The notes: a model not told the origin generated them from the letters alone. A stretch of 64,000 nt of DNA from Formicarius rufipectus (GCA_013399695.1 VXAU01001356.1:422356-486355); one strand, 5' to 3'; shown: positions 23,727 through 36,360, counted from the stretch's first letter. Made by a program: numbers and translations.

Positions 23727-25698
23727 CTATTTGTCAACAACAATGGAAAACAGACCATAAGCAATTCTATATAATTTACTAGTGTAGATCAGATTATGGT
23801 ACATCTTGACCATCTTGAATATGACATATGACTATCCATGCAATTCAGATGTGAGCTTACACATATTTTGGGCTATATACTCGATAAACCAAATATGTTA
23901 AAGGTTTTAAATTATGTATTCTCTAAATCTAATAAATATTTGGCCTCAGGTCCCTGGGTCTTGGTCCTTTTTTTGTATATTCACTATAAGACAGGCATTT
24001 GAGCCAACTACTGGGACATTCAGCTAGTTCTTTTGCCTTTTGGAAAGGCTCTCACTTTAACGTCAGCAAAAGGGGGAAATCAGGGTCAATTCCCATGCAA
24101 CTTAGATATTCTAGTGAAATGTTAAAAATTCGATAGAATAAATATGGACCACAGTTCTTTCACTGAGAAGCTATAAATGTCTTCAAAAAATTATGTTATT
24201 CAATTGATCTTTATTATTTCATTACATGGAAATCTTAAAGAATACACTGTTTTACTGTCATTTCCCTTCACTTTGGCAAACATTTTAAATTTCTTTAATT
24301 CTGTTGCTAAAAAAGCAACATTTTTCAGTGTTTTAATGATGCTACAAGCATAATGAGAAATAGTTTCATTTAAAGCTTGGATACAATGAATACAGAAAGC
24401 ATTTGGAAAATGTTGCAATAAAGTATCATTTGTAATGATGAATGCATATTTTATGAACTATAAATAATCAGACATTTCCATAAGTGTAATTGTTTTCAGT
24501 CAGGCAAACTGAACCACTACTTCCTGTGAATTATTAATGAAACATTGTTTTGCTGATGCCTTAAATAACTAGATTGAGCGCTTAATTTTTTATCTAGTAT
24601 AATCTCTGCAATATATACTGTATTACATTGTAATAACATACTCACATTTCTCATTACAGGAATAGAGGAGTCGGGATACCTCAGCTGTTATTTTCAGAGT
24701 ATCCTCAACAGTTATTCAGATGAACCTATTACTCTCCAATGACTTATTAGGATCATTAATAAAAATAGGAGCATTTGTATGCATGGATTTATATCATATA
24801 TTAACAACAAAACAGAGAGAATACTTTTGCCTTTGTAGAAAGCTTTGGTGAGCCACACCTTCTGTTCTTCACATTTCAAGAAGAAAAAGAAGTTAAGAAA
24901 AATGCAAAGGCAATTAAAATAATCATGAAGATGAAACAGCTTTTATATGAACACACCAAACTCACCGTAACTTCTAGAAATACAATAAAGGTTTATGATA
25001 TCACAGAGGTGATGGATAGGCTGAACAAAGTCCAAATCTTTATACAAATAACTTCTCAAGAAGTATCTCCTTTTGTGTTAGGTTTTGGGTTGATGTGTGT
25101 GTTTTGTGTTTGCTTTTTTCTTTTTCATCCATGTTCTTTGTATTGCTTTCCGTACCTTTATGTCCACATAGGAAATTCACTTCTTTACACCTAAAACAGT
25201 CACCACAGTGTCTCCATTTAGTCAAGATAAAGAAATAAATAGACTTTAATTCTAGGCAGAAATTTATCCCAGCTTCCAAAATAAAATAAAACATCCCAAA
25301 AAAATAACCACTAATAAATTGTATTCAAAGGGTGTCTATTTATTCATGAATGCAGCTTATTATAATTATAGATGTAAGCAAAAACATTTACTACCTAAAG
25401 ATTATAAATTATGTAAAATGATGTGTGATTTTACCTCAAACACAGAATTTACACCCAGTAGGTCACAAATGGCTGAGCAATCATACCTGTTGTACCTTAA
25501 TTTGACTTAAAGTCCTAACACCTTTGCAAAGCCTTGGGTTCAAGCCACAAGCTGCCCAGATAATTTACTTGTATTTAAGACTCCCAGAAGGTCATCGACC
25601 TAAAATTTTGCAAAGTGTTTCATTCTTTAATACACATTATGTGTCCTTCCTAAGAGGCTGATAATTTAGTGAGAAAAATAATTTAGTGAGAAAATAGG
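23727..25698. other. Unique A+T-rich DNA
   Basis: No gene established. A minus-strand frame near 24200-24450 has a mixed amino-acid composition and a weak upstream AG, but no recognisable domain. A short direct repeat of 'aatttagtgagaaaa' occurs near 25665-25695. Confidence 0.45.
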
Positions 25699-26281
25699 TG
25701 TTTTGGCAAAAGGTTTTACAAGAGTAACAAACCACAGAGAAGAAACATTTTACAGAGCACCCAACACACATCAACCTACACTAGCAAAGGAAAATGCAAG
25801 CCATCAATTTGAAGTTACCCACAAGAGATTGAGAAAAGAGTAAAGAAAGAGATTAAGAGAAGAAGGAGCTAAGAGAGAAATAGTTACCACCAGAGTCACT
25901 TGGCAATGCCCGGTCTGGAGAAGGAAGACCAAGATAGAACATCCCTGCTACTACATTTATGTGGTCTGGCCACTGTGGCCACACCTCCCAGGTGGGACAT
26001 CCAACTCACTGACCACTCAGTGCCCTCCAGCCCAGAGTGAGGGTGGTGTTACCAGTCAGAGGCTCCAGGGGGCTGTGGTGTGAGTGAGCTACCAGACAGG
26101 CCTTTTGACTGTCAGACACTGCCACATGGCTCCCAATGCAAGCCACATACCTTCTGTGGCCATCAGGCTGCAGGCTGTGTGGCTCCAGGTAATGGAAGCC
26201 TGGCATCCTCCTCCCACCACATAGAGTTTGTTCCAACACAGTAAATAACCCAGTGAGGTACAAATACAGTACTTCACAACA
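25699..26281 (-). mobile_element. ERV LTR (minus strand), partner family of 49569-50168
   Basis: Read on the minus strand this aligns block by block with the plus-strand LTR at about 49569-50168. Shared landmarks are 'actgtatttgta', 'gaggctctgactgg' (minus reading 'gagcctctgactgg'), 'gggcactgagtggtcagt', 'cctgggaggtgtggcca', 'tcttctcttaatctctt' and a 3' end like 'aaaccttttgccaaaaca'. The plus-strand edges are TG (25699) and CA (26281). The TATA position has decayed (CATAAA). No target-site duplication was found. Confidence 0.75.
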
Positions 26282-26970
26282 TTTATTTGTTCCCTGCATG
26301 TCATCATTCAGAAATAAAACAAAGCTTATGAAATAATTAATCACAGTATGGATAAAAAGGAGTACCCCTGACAATGTTGAACTAAAAACCTGGAAAAGTG
26401 TAGTAACTAGGAAAGCTTCATAAGATTATGGTGCTTAGTAGATGATCTGTATTTCAGTCAATATTCCATAATAATTTTTCCAGGGTCAATGCTCTAACAG
26501 ACAGATGGCTCAATATTTCACATCATTAATACCAGGTAATGGGAATGTTATTGGGATTGATTAAATTAAGTACTGTCAGTGTGAGAGTGAGGCATGGAAA
26601 TTGGAGGATATCTGACACTTCTTTTGTCCATAAGATCATGTTCAGATTTTCTTGACAAGTACACAATTTACAGTCTTATAGCTTTTTTTTTTTTTTNNNN
26701 NNNNNNNNNNNNNNNNNNNNNNNNNNNTTACAAAAAAGCTCAGGTACAGATCTCTGATTTAAACAGAACTATTTCAAGAGCTATTTTGACATCCTGGGAT
26801 ATTCCTGAATCTGGAGGATTCCTGCCATCCTGCCCTTACCATATAGGAAATCAAAGTCTCTCTCCTCTTTTAGTTTTCTGCTGTCTTTAGAACTACTTTC
26901 TGTAGGCAACTGCACTGACTTTCCCTACACCCAACATTTCATCTCCCAGACGAAAATTCTCAGCAAAAAG
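26282..26970. other. Unique DNA with a T-run assembly gap
   Basis: No gene. The 98-residue plus-strand frame at 26594-26890 crosses an N gap and is not supported. Confidence 0.5.
26697..26727. other. Assembly gap (31 N)
   Basis: 31 Ns directly follow a poly(T) run of at least 14 bases, so a homopolymer probably broke the assembly. Confidence 0.99.
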
Positions 26971-27208
26971 CATTATTTACCTGGGCATCATAATTAACAG
27001 TTCTTGCACTAAATGAAAGAAAGACAAAGACTGATCCCTGTCTCCAAGATGTAGTAGAACAGACTGGTTCATAATCATACTATTTACAGCATTATTTACC
27101 TGGGCATCATAATTAACAGTTCTTGCACTAAATGAAAGAAAGACAAAGACTGATCCCTGTCTCCAAGATGTAGTAGAACAGACTGGTTCATAATCATACT
27201 ATTTACAG
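26971..27208 (+). repeat. Perfect 119-bp tandem duplication
   Basis: Unit 1 (26971-27089) and unit 2 (27090-27208) are identical over all 119 bases by direct comparison. Both start 'cattatttacctgggc' and end 'catactatttacag'. Flanking sequences differ outside the units. The unit is neither CR1 nor LTR and has no coding features. Perfect identity means a recent duplication or an assembly artefact. Confidence 0.97.
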
Positions 27209-27639
27209 CTACTCCCTTCTTTAATAAATTTATTAAAGAGACATATTTGGAGCAAAGTCGAATAGAGGCCAAATGTGGGCTAACAGCTAGAGATCCAGTG
27301 TTTGAAGTGTCTTTTCACTCTCTTTTATTGATGTACTTAGTACCCGGACTGCTCTGTAACAGGACACAGGCATCACTTATATCACTGCTCCTACCGATCA
27401 GAGGAAGCTCTGCAGCACCCTCCACATCCATTACTGTCTTCAGAGCACTCAACTATTACTTCATATAGCCCTCTCAAAAATAGATATGATTAACGAGTAA
27501 TTTATTACATGCTGTATAAAATACCTTTAATCAAATCAATCTGTAAGGGTGTGTAGAAGGTGTCTCCTCCTCTAAGGGTATCTGATCAAAGGAAACATAA
27601 ATCAGAACATGTCAAGACAAAACCTGAAAAAGAAATTAC
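27209..27639. other. No gene seen
   Basis: Short stretch of moderately A+T-rich DNA. The frame at 27247-27468 shows no motif. Confidence 0.45.
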
Positions 27640-28289
27640 AAGAAAGGGTGTAATAAGAATGAGCCTTGTCACAGACCTGAAGAGTAGTGGGGTGTGAAAA
27701 TGTTTAATTTTTTCAGTTGAGTGGATAGAGAAAGGGAGAGAAAAAACAGATGGTCATAAAACCTATCCAGTTAAAATTTATAAAGACAATAAGCAGAAAC
27801 AATGAGTCAGCCACACTAGTTGATAAAGTACCAAAAAGCTGCAGACAAACTGACACTGCAACTCATAAGGTTGCAAACCTGAGGGTTGAGGATGCTGGAG
27901 GAGATTGGTACGTATGTACAATGGGTAGAGGAAAGGAGAGCAGGGAGAAACAAATGAAGAATGTAAACCAGGGCTAATGGCATGTTTATCAGAGCTGTTC
28001 AGTGTACTTATCTGATCCCGCACCTGATCACCACAGTCTGCACTGTCTTCTCATATTTTCTTATTAAATCTTTTCTTAAGTCTGTGCCTACATAATCTCA
28101 GTACGTATGCCATGTGTGTGAGTGCTGCAGGGACACAGTGCCAGATACTGGGGGGACCAGTGTGAGTGGAGTGAGTGCCAGCTTCTGGAATCAGTCTGGG
28201 CTCCTGGCCTGTGGTGTCAGCTACTGGAACCAGTGGGGCTCTTGGAGTTCAATCACTGGCACAGGAACAGTATCTGTTCCCAGAACCGG
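27640..28289 (+). mobile_element. Possible ERV LTR with degenerate U5-like repeats
   Basis: A G-rich proximal part is followed by 'cttctcatattttcttatt', which looks like an R/U5 transition. A set of three degenerate 37-39-bp units then starts near 28138 (GTGCCAG), 28175 (GTGCCAG) and 28214 (GTGTCAG), each with a TACTGG or TTCTGG core. Such repeats occur in some bird ERV LTRs. Both ends are uncertain and no target-site duplication was found. Confidence 0.35.
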
Positions 28290-28347
28290 TATTCTGGTTT
28301 TGGCTGGGATAGAGTTAATTTTCTTCTTAGTAGCTGGTACAATGCTG
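28290..28347 (+). mobile_element. LTR 5'-end fragment (same family as 4446 and 38051)
   Basis: 'ttctggttttggctggga' followed by 'tagagttaattttcttctta' and 'gtagctggtacaatgctg' matches the first 58 bases of the songbird LTR family seen at 4446-5061. Homology stops abruptly at 28347, so this is a truncated copy or a mosaic join to unknown sequence. Confidence 0.55.
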
Positions 28348-30202
28348 TTACAGAGAAAATGTGGTGCTATTGAAGGCAACCCTTTGTCTGTCTCTGTGCG
28401 ATAGGCTGTCTCTGTCCCCTGTATGTTTGAATCTTTGTGTGTCTCTCCGGGATATGTGCTTACCATTGCTCCTGGTTGAAAACTTTCAGACAGGAAAGCA
28501 TCAGCCAATTCCTCAGCCTAGTGCGCAGGTGCTCAAGCAGTGAGCTGGGTCCAGTGGCCACTCAGGACAGGTCCTGGGCCAGAGTAGCTGCAGAAAATGG
28601 CCCTGCTCTTAATATTTGTTGTCAGACTCAGCTTCCAAAACTGCTTCTTTCCCAACACCAGGTATGAAAAAAAAACCTAGGAAGATTCATTTAGATTCAC
28701 TCTTGCACACCTAATAGCCCAAATAACTAAGCTACCATAGATAGCCCCATAGAAAGGTCATTATTTTTCCCAACATCAGTATGTTTCTCCGGGTTGTTCT
28801 ATATCTAGCAGGTGACACAAGAAATTGGTGGGGATGTGTGGTAAGGCTATGAGGTAATATAGAAACACATAGTGAAACCAGAGTTTTCTTCAATAGACCA
28901 CTCAATCAATATTTTCTTGACTCTACTTCTAGTGTACGTAAACACTGTCTCATCCATAGGTAAAGGTGCTATCTCCATTATGATTTTATTTGTCTCTGAC
29001 TACAGATATATTTTTTTTTTCCTGAAGCCATGTGGGAAAGACCATTTATAAAGGCAGCAAGATGGATTAGACTTGCTTTTTGAGAAGGTAGGTGCATTCA
29101 GTAATGAATAGGTGGAATTGGAAGCAAACGGCAAATTAAGGCAAAATAGTGAAGTAATTTCTGGATCTAGGAAATGTGAATAAATCTAACACAGAACTAG
29201 AGACTACCAGCATCTTCACAGTGCACATTCTGAGCTAGTTTACATGATTCATTTAGCTGGTATTATTGAAAATTGCTTAAAGTTTGCTATTGCCCAAAAT
29301 TTGTCTCAGCACATGAGATGGAGTTCTGCAGAATACTGACATGATTCAGTCTTAAACTTATATGTACATGGTGAAGTTACTAGTTTGTCACCACCTTGTC
29401 TCTATAAATTTACATTTTAATCCAGAACTCTATCAATTAGATTAATAGCATTTAAGAGTCTGTGATGGCATCTATAACGTATATTCCAGGATTTTCCAGT
29501 TCCAGATGAGGTCTTCTGCTTTAAAATATGAGGCATCATTTTGCAGGCCTGGCCTTATTATTCAGTCCAAGAAATCTGAAAACTCACCATACTCTTCAAT
29601 ATGACAGTGCTTTGCATTTCTTATTACTCTCTCCATTTTCTAACCAACTTTGCTCTCTATCTTAGGCCTTTCCTATTCTATGCTTAAACTCCTGTTGTCT
29701 GACACATTTTTCTACTTCCAGTATTTTCCCCAAAGTGCCCATTAAGCCAATACATTTCAACTGTTTAAACAGCTACTGTAATCTAAAATGATCCCAATGG
29801 AAAATGAAAACTAAGCATGCCATATGGATGAGATTTATGTTACCAAATATAGCTGTTTACATGGAAATAAGTAAATTTGGGATGGCCCAGGCTCCCTTCA
29901 GTGACTCATCTCATGTCTATCTACATTAAATGAACATGACCTGAAAGTATCTATGTAGACAGTGGAAATACAAAATATATATTGAAAAAAAATTAGGATG
30001 AAATAAAGTTGCTGATGATCAAACATTAAACTTATGATTAATAATCAGTCACTGAAATAATTTTTAAATTTAAGCTTGGTTTATATTTTGGCCAATTGAA
30101 GTAAATGCAAAAAATTCTTCATGAGGTTAGTAGTTCCTTCACTGGAATCATATGAATGCAGAAGAGTTGTTAGACTCATAAATAAAAGCCAGCATAAAAT
30201 GG
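28348..30202. other. Unclassified, then unique A+T-rich DNA
   Basis: 28348-28670 is GC-richer ('tgtctgtctctgtgcgatag', 'gtccagtggccactcagg') and may be internal or flanking ERV sequence, but I cannot assign it. From 28670 onward the DNA is A+T-rich with nothing recognised. Confidence 0.4.
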
Positions 30203-30886
30203 TGTGCTGGTTTAGAGTTAAACCGGCAGGAGAAATGAATCCAACTCAGAATGGGATTGCAAGTCAGAATAACAATTTAATAACAGATCATAAAATACAC
30301 TGATACAGAAGGAAAATTTGTTTGTGCCACAAAAACACCAGATGTACAGCCCAGCACAGGAGGGCACAAGCAGAATGGAGCTCACCAACCCTTGTTCTGA
30401 GTACCACATGGCCCCCCTGAGTTCAAAGTAAAAATAAAGGAAGAAATCTGCTGGTGAAAATGATGGTTGCAGTCCGGTGGCAGTCAGGTCAAGGCTCTGG
30501 TCCTCCTCTGGATCTAAAGAGAGCTCTCAGTCCCAAAACCCCAAGCTGATATCCACTTGGGCTCAGATGGGAACTCCCAGTTCCTCCCCCTGGGTGGAGA
30601 CTTTCACAATGGGTGATTTACTCTGTGAGGTGAACAATGACATATTTTTGGCATCCCTGATGGCCCATTAGCAGACATGACCCCTCAGGTGGGTGTGGAG
30701 GCAGGAGAACTTCCTTATCTTACAGAACTTCCTAAACACCCAGCTTGTAGCCTGAGGGGTTGAGTGTGCCTTATGCAGCTGCTGCAAATGGGCCATTGTG
30801 AACAGTTTGTGAGAAAAATGACATAGAGGATTTAGAATACACACCCACACAGTGACAAACTGATCCTGGCTACTAAAACCAGGACA
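30203..30886 (-). mobile_element. Solo ERV LTR with 5-bp target-site duplication
   Basis: The plus-strand ends are TGTGCTGGTTTAGAG and CTAAAACCAGGACA. Read on the minus strand the element begins TGTCCTGGTTTTAGTAGCC and ends CCAGCACA, with an ATTAAA poly(A)-like signal late in the element. That orientation matches other TGTCCTGGTTT families. Exact AATGG repeats flank it (30198-30202 and 30887-30891). At 684 bp it is an entire LTR without internal retroviral sequence. Confidence 0.85.
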
Positions 30887-31939
30887 AATGGTGCCACATT
30901 CTGTTTGTGTAGTTGAAGTACTGCTGAAGCTCATCAGCTGCAGGAGCTATAGTGTAAGTTGTGTATTTGAAAAGTCACAACAGTAACTGAAATAAACATC
31001 TGGCTGAGTACATTGTTTATTTACTTAGTACAGTGATAATTTGTTATGTATGGATTCATGTATGTATGTATTTATTTATTTATTTAATGGCAGGATTAGA
31101 ATACAGTCTAATAAAAAGCTCTAAGCCCTAGAGTGAAATATTTTCTTTTCCTTTTTTATAATTTCTTATCTGTATTATCCAAAACCAAAATGAACACATA
31201 TCTTGCTCAACAAAAAAGGTAGCTATTTAGCTATTAAATTACCTGCTGTCTCAATGTTTTAGTTTCTAAATTCATATGTGGTTGAAGTATTAAAAATTAG
31301 CAATTAAATATTACTGCTACTGTAAAGTAAGAATAGGGATAGCATCTTCTCCCTTTCACCACTCCCTAATCTGGTAGTTTAAGCAGAAGGATGCTGAAAG
31401 AAGGGTAGATCAACTTTCTTCTTCCAGCAGATTTGCCTCTATTTATTGTAGTTATCTGCTAAAAGGCATAGTCCACAGATGGAGAAACTGTTCCTTTGGA
31501 TTCTTTGACCTGAATGGAGCCTTAAAAGAAAGTTGCATCTCTGCAAGGCTCAAGCTGCAGGCCCTTTGCTGAGGCTGGGGCATATCCTATTCCAGTCTGA
31601 AAAAGCTATGTGATTCTTAAGGAGCTGTGCTGCCAAGACAAAAACTCCTGATGGAAGTCAGTACACTGCAACATCAGAGAGATCAGAGACTGTCCACATC
31701 ATTTCTGAAACTTCAAGAGCCAAAACCTATAACTGTAGCGGAGAGATAGAAAGAGGCTGTGCTTATGAACTCTGAGAGTTTAAACTCCAATCATGATGAA
31801 GCTGGTGAGTCCTCATACCAGAGGTCTCCTACCCTACTTAATAACATGCAGTTAAAGAGTAACTTCACTGTCCTCGTAACAGATGAGGAATGGGGAATTT
31901 TGTAAATTTGAGTGTTTCTGGCCACTAATCTTGAGCCAT
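30887..31939. other. Unique DNA with a TGTA/TTTA microsatellite
   Basis: Short tetranucleotide repeats (TGTA then TTTA) at about 31050-31086. No gene seen. Confidence 0.5.
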
Positions 31940-32720
31940 TCAGGATCAGTAGGAGGAAAGAATGAGAATGATAGGAGACTCCACTGTGAGGAACGACGGC
32001 CCCCATCTGTTGACCTATCTCCTCGCTGACAGAGGTTTACTGCTTGCCAGGGCCTTGAATTTGGAATGTAATGGAGAGGTTATTAAGCCTTATCCATCCT
32101 GCTTCACTGTTACCCCTTGCTGGCCTGTTTTAGGAAGAATGTTTTCATCATCTTGAAGGAGATGACCATTTACTTGACAATGGTGAAGCTACATCTGGAG
32201 GCATCCACATCTGTTGAGTTCTGGGCTCTCTAGTACAGCAGAGAACTTGGTAAAGTGAGTCCAGCAATGGAGACTAAGGGGTTGCAGCATCTTTCATTTG
32301 AGAGAAGACTGAGGCATCTAGTTCTGTTTGGCCTCGAGCAGAGAAAGCTTTGTAGGGGAGGGCTGGAGGTGGGGATGGGCCATGGCATATTTTGTCAATA
32401 TGTATGATGAAATGGGAGAAAATGAAGCTGAGGGAGCTAGATTCTTCCACTGCTGCCCAGTAATGAGAAAAGAGAATTAATTAATACAAATTAAAGAATA
32501 TGTCATCTGATTTAAAGAGAAGTCTTTTGCAATGAGTTTTCTCATACATAGAAAGAGCCTGACCAGATGTTGTGGAGTCTCCATATGGGGAGACAGTCAA
32601 AACCTGACTGGACACTTTTCTGGGTGACCTATTGCAACTGACCCTGCTTTAACAGGGAGGTTGGACTATATGATTTCAATAAGTCGCTTCCAACCTCAAG
32701 TTTTGTGGTTCTGTAGAACA
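31940..32720 (+). mobile_element. Internally deleted CR1 LINE (ORF1 region joined to 3' UTR)
   Basis: The left part (about 31960-32130) matches the 5'/ORF1 region of full-length CR1: 'aggagactccactgtgagga', 'cccccatctgttgacct', then 'gctgacagaggtttactgct' and 'gccagggcc'. The right part (about 32190-32720) is the 3' region: 'gggttgcagcatctttcatt', 'gaccctgctttaacagggag', 'gttggactatatgattt' and a tail-like 'ttttgtggttctgt'. Over 2.5 kb of ORF2 expected between them is missing. All frames are broken. Confidence 0.75.
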
Positions 32721-35128
32721 GTATTTTCATTTTTATCAAAACATCTTTTAAAGAAGATAGTGTTTCCTAAGTTTCCTTGGCAGATTGCATTAATTACAAA
32801 TTGGCTCATGGGAACATATTTTGTAAATTAGAATTGTACTTGATCTAAGATGATTTATTGGCACTAACAATCTGAAAATACTAGAGTGTGGGGACCAATA
32901 ATTTAAATATATATATATGAAAATACTGAGAAATCAAGAGAATCCATTTATTATTTTGAAGTATTTGTCTTTTTCAGTGGCAGGTACAATTTCAAGTTTC
33001 TGATCTCAGTACTAGGTCACATTATATCTTAGGGCCCATTGTTTTAGTGAGAACTGATGCTGAATGCATCTCAGGAAATAATGAACATCAATCTCACAGT
33101 TGTGTAGATACAGCCAGGAGAAGATTTAACTTCAGATATTCAATATAATCTTAGGTATAAATGACAAAGGAAAGATCATACTTACCTTTAAACTAGATGG
33201 TGAATTTATATTCCTCTGGTAGTGTTTGCTACAAATTTTCATGCCACTTCAAGTTTAGAGATAGACACTATTCCGTATATACATTTTGAGCTCTTGAAGG
33301 ATTAGGATAAAAGTGAAAGTTCAGAGTTGTTCCCATAAACATGAGAGAAGTAGGAAAAGTATAAAGCCATACCCTTAAAGTTTTTAGATCAATTGATTTT
33401 GTGAATATGTTACCTCAGCCTGACTCAACATCTCCACTGGTCTCTTAACATCTTATTTTATGAGTTATCAACATTTGCCTTTTACAATGTAGAGTAAAAA
33501 AAAAAAAAAAAAGGACTCCATTTTTGTCTGATCAATTGATAAAAAGTATTTGTTTGCTTCAGTTTGATACTGCACTAAGTGAATTCCTTCAATTGACAAG
33601 GAAATGCTTGATATATATGAGGTATATCATCTAAGCATGTCCCATAAAGTTCCAATCAGTAGAGTCCTAGGGATTTCTCTAGCTTTTTTCTGAGTATTTG
33701 TCTGCTAAGATCATACTGCCCATTCCAAATACCTGAACCCTTTTTTCCATAACCACCAATCTACAGTGATCAAAAAAGCCAATCCCAAGGACTGTAGGTG
33801 CAATAGGATCAGTATCAAAAGGTAGGAAATCCAATCCATCTATTCAAACAGGTTCCCTTCCACTAGAACTAGGCATGTCTCTCCTCCAGTTTCTCCAAGA
33901 ATAGTCATTCAAGGCGATTACTTAATGGCTTCCATTCAACAGAGAGAACAAAGTGCACTGAACACCATTATTCACTGAGACACATTGTTGCTGTGTTCTT
34001 GAAGAGTTGTCTGGCCACTTTCAATAAATTTGGTTATTCTCATCTGCTTCCAAGGCAGCATTGTCCTCTCTTTGGCTTTCTCCATGCCATGTTGACACTT
34101 TAATCAATCATGAGAATAGTGGTCCACAGACTGTAACAGAAGACAGTGCTTTAACTCAGTACCATCAATCTCTCTTATGCTTGTAATGCCTTAGCTGTCA
34201 ATACTAGATCTCTAATGTGCCTTCCATCCAACCCTGTCATACACTCTCCTTTTTATTTCAAGATCATTCATAACTCTCAGTGTGTAGGAGGTGACTTGCA
34301 GAATTCCTATTCCTTCCTGACATTTTTCTTGAGCCTGATTTTGCTGATATTGCACTTGTCTGTGATGTTCATCTTATGCCAGTCTTCAGGTATGCATTAT
34401 CTACCAGAGGTGCTGTTTCATTATGATCCCAGCAAGAAAGACACTTAGACTAAAGTATCACTTAAAATGTCATTTACTAGAGCAAATACGATAAGGAAAG
34501 ACTATGGATAATATTACTTCCCCTCAGATGTTAGGGACACTAATTCCTGCAGCATCAAATGGACTCCCAATAAACACGCAACATGCCATGTAGATCACAA
34601 CTTTAGGAAGCTCACCCTACTTTGTTCCTCTGATTTCTGACAGGATTTTCTTACAGAAAAAGCAATTTTATTCATAATCCCTATTGTTGATACTTACATA
34701 GTATAAAACTGATGTATTTGATGATAGCCTGAAAGTTACTTCAGTCCAAGATTCTATAGGGATAATGTATTTTCTTTTTTAATTTATTTTGTCTGTACAA
34801 TATATCTTTCAAAATATTGATTATGTATTAAACATGTATATTTATTTAGAGTAACTACTCAATGCATCTATTCTGAAATGCTTCTCCATGTTTCCTAAAA
34901 TTCTGCTCTTCATTCTGTTCTACCTTAATATTATAATGATGTTTCAGAGAAATGAACTCAAATGAAGTAGAGATAGGATATTCTTCCTTTGAAAGATTAT
35001 CAATAGAAATTTGTGTTTTGCCTCCAAATCAGCTACACTATTCATTAGCCAAGTCTTCCAAGACAAGTCTGACTTTACATAATTTTTCTGTTTTGGAATG
35101 GAATTGGAATCAGCAAATCCTTCCTAAG
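32721..35128. other. Unique A+T-rich DNA
   Basis: No gene or known repeat. A poly(A) run lies near 33496-33512. The frame at 34215-34448 lacks recognisable motifs. Confidence 0.5.
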
Positions 35129-35157
35129 GTTCTCCTAAAGTAGTACTTTAGGAGAAC
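35129..35157 (+). repeat. Perfect inverted repeat (12-bp stem, 5-nt loop)
   Basis: The left arm gttctcctaaag (35129-35140) is exactly complementary to ctttaggagaac (35146-35157), with loop tagta. It lies 21 bases before a second perfect hairpin. Confidence 0.95.
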
Positions 35158-35178
35158 TAAAGGAGAACTAAAGAACTA

Positions 35179-35202
35179 AATTACACATTAAAATGTGTAA
35201 TT
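35179..35202 (+). repeat. Perfect inverted repeat (10-bp stem, 4-nt loop)
   Basis: The arms aattacacat (35179-35188) and atgtgtaatt (35193-35202) pair perfectly around the loop taaa. Between the two hairpins the motif ggagaactaaa is repeated, so the segment may have grown by slippage. Confidence 0.95.
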
Positions 35203-36360
35203 ACTGAAATTGAAAAAATGCACAATGATTTAATTTCAATTAAAGAGTAAAAGCATTGCACTTGTTAATTATTATTATTTATATAAGTTTATGTACCAAC
35301 ATTCAAATGATTATTTGAAAGTGAACTTTGTAGTACTGTTGATTGGTGGAAGCCCCATAAACTTTAGCACTTTGAAGGTCAATGGATTTACAATTATAAT
35401 GTATAAATTAACAAGATGGCCTCTAATGCAGAAACAAAGATGGCAATACGATAACTTGGGAGGAAAATTTCACTTGAAGAGTCAGGAGGTGATGTCAGCT
35501 AGCAGAGATTTATGAGCACTTTAAAAGCCTATGACCTAAGGAACTTTAAGCAGGAGAGATGTAGGTTTTACAAGTTTATTTGAGGACATATCCCTAATTA
35601 AGAGCCATAAAAAATATGCTGCAGAAACTCAATTGTTCTTTAGTGATCAGCTCTTCTAACATTAAATGACACTCCAAAAAGTTAATGGTCTTCCATTAGT
35701 TGAAATAATGCTGTTTAACAGCTTAATGGCTAGAGCAGAATGCTGTAAATTAGGTAATCTATGTCCTCATCGCTATTCTGACACTTGCTGTAGTGAGGTT
35801 GAAAAGTCAACATCTCCCTGTAACTCCTCTCTTTTTCAAAACTGTAAATCAAAATTAGATCAGTTTCTACATTTACTGCATTACTGACCTTCTCTCACTC
35901 TACAAGCATGATATCACTCAGTGCTCTTTCACATGTTTCTTTCTTAGAGTAAAATTCCTGTTTTCTTAGTGGCTTGGATTGCACAGTTCTTCGATTTTTA
36001 CTGAGATAACCTTGAATTATTTGGCTTCTGGCAATATTGGACAATTAAAGAACTGTCATGTAAAGCAATAAATGTCACTTGGAAAAATCCCTAAAAGTTA
36101 TTGATGACTAAGGACTATTTCTACTTGTCCAAGAACTTTCTATTTATGGACTATATTACTTGTACATTCATTACTTTCTCCTCTCCCAAACTCTTTTTCA
36201 CTGTCTGTTTTTTTAATTTATATGAAATATCTCTCAGGCTTACAGAAATGTTCCTGGACATCATTACTCTGAGATTTGCTTTAAAATTGTTATTAGGAAA
36301 TTAGTATTTATTTTATCAGGCAAATGGTAATATAAATCCTCTGCAGGGCCACTGTTGTGC
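35203..36360. other. Unique A+T-rich DNA
   Basis: No gene or recognised repeat. Frames at 35291-35515, 35666-35887 and 36101-36304 have no domain character. Confidence 0.5.

Noticed and set aside
24200..24450. Minus-strand frame with a mixed, protein-like composition and a weak upstream AG
   Set aside because: It has no recognised domain, no good pyrimidine tract and a start that is not ATG, so it is not supported as an exon.
26971..27208. Possible CRISPR-like or satellite array
   Set aside because: Only two contiguous units with no spacers; it is a simple tandem duplication in animal nuclear DNA.
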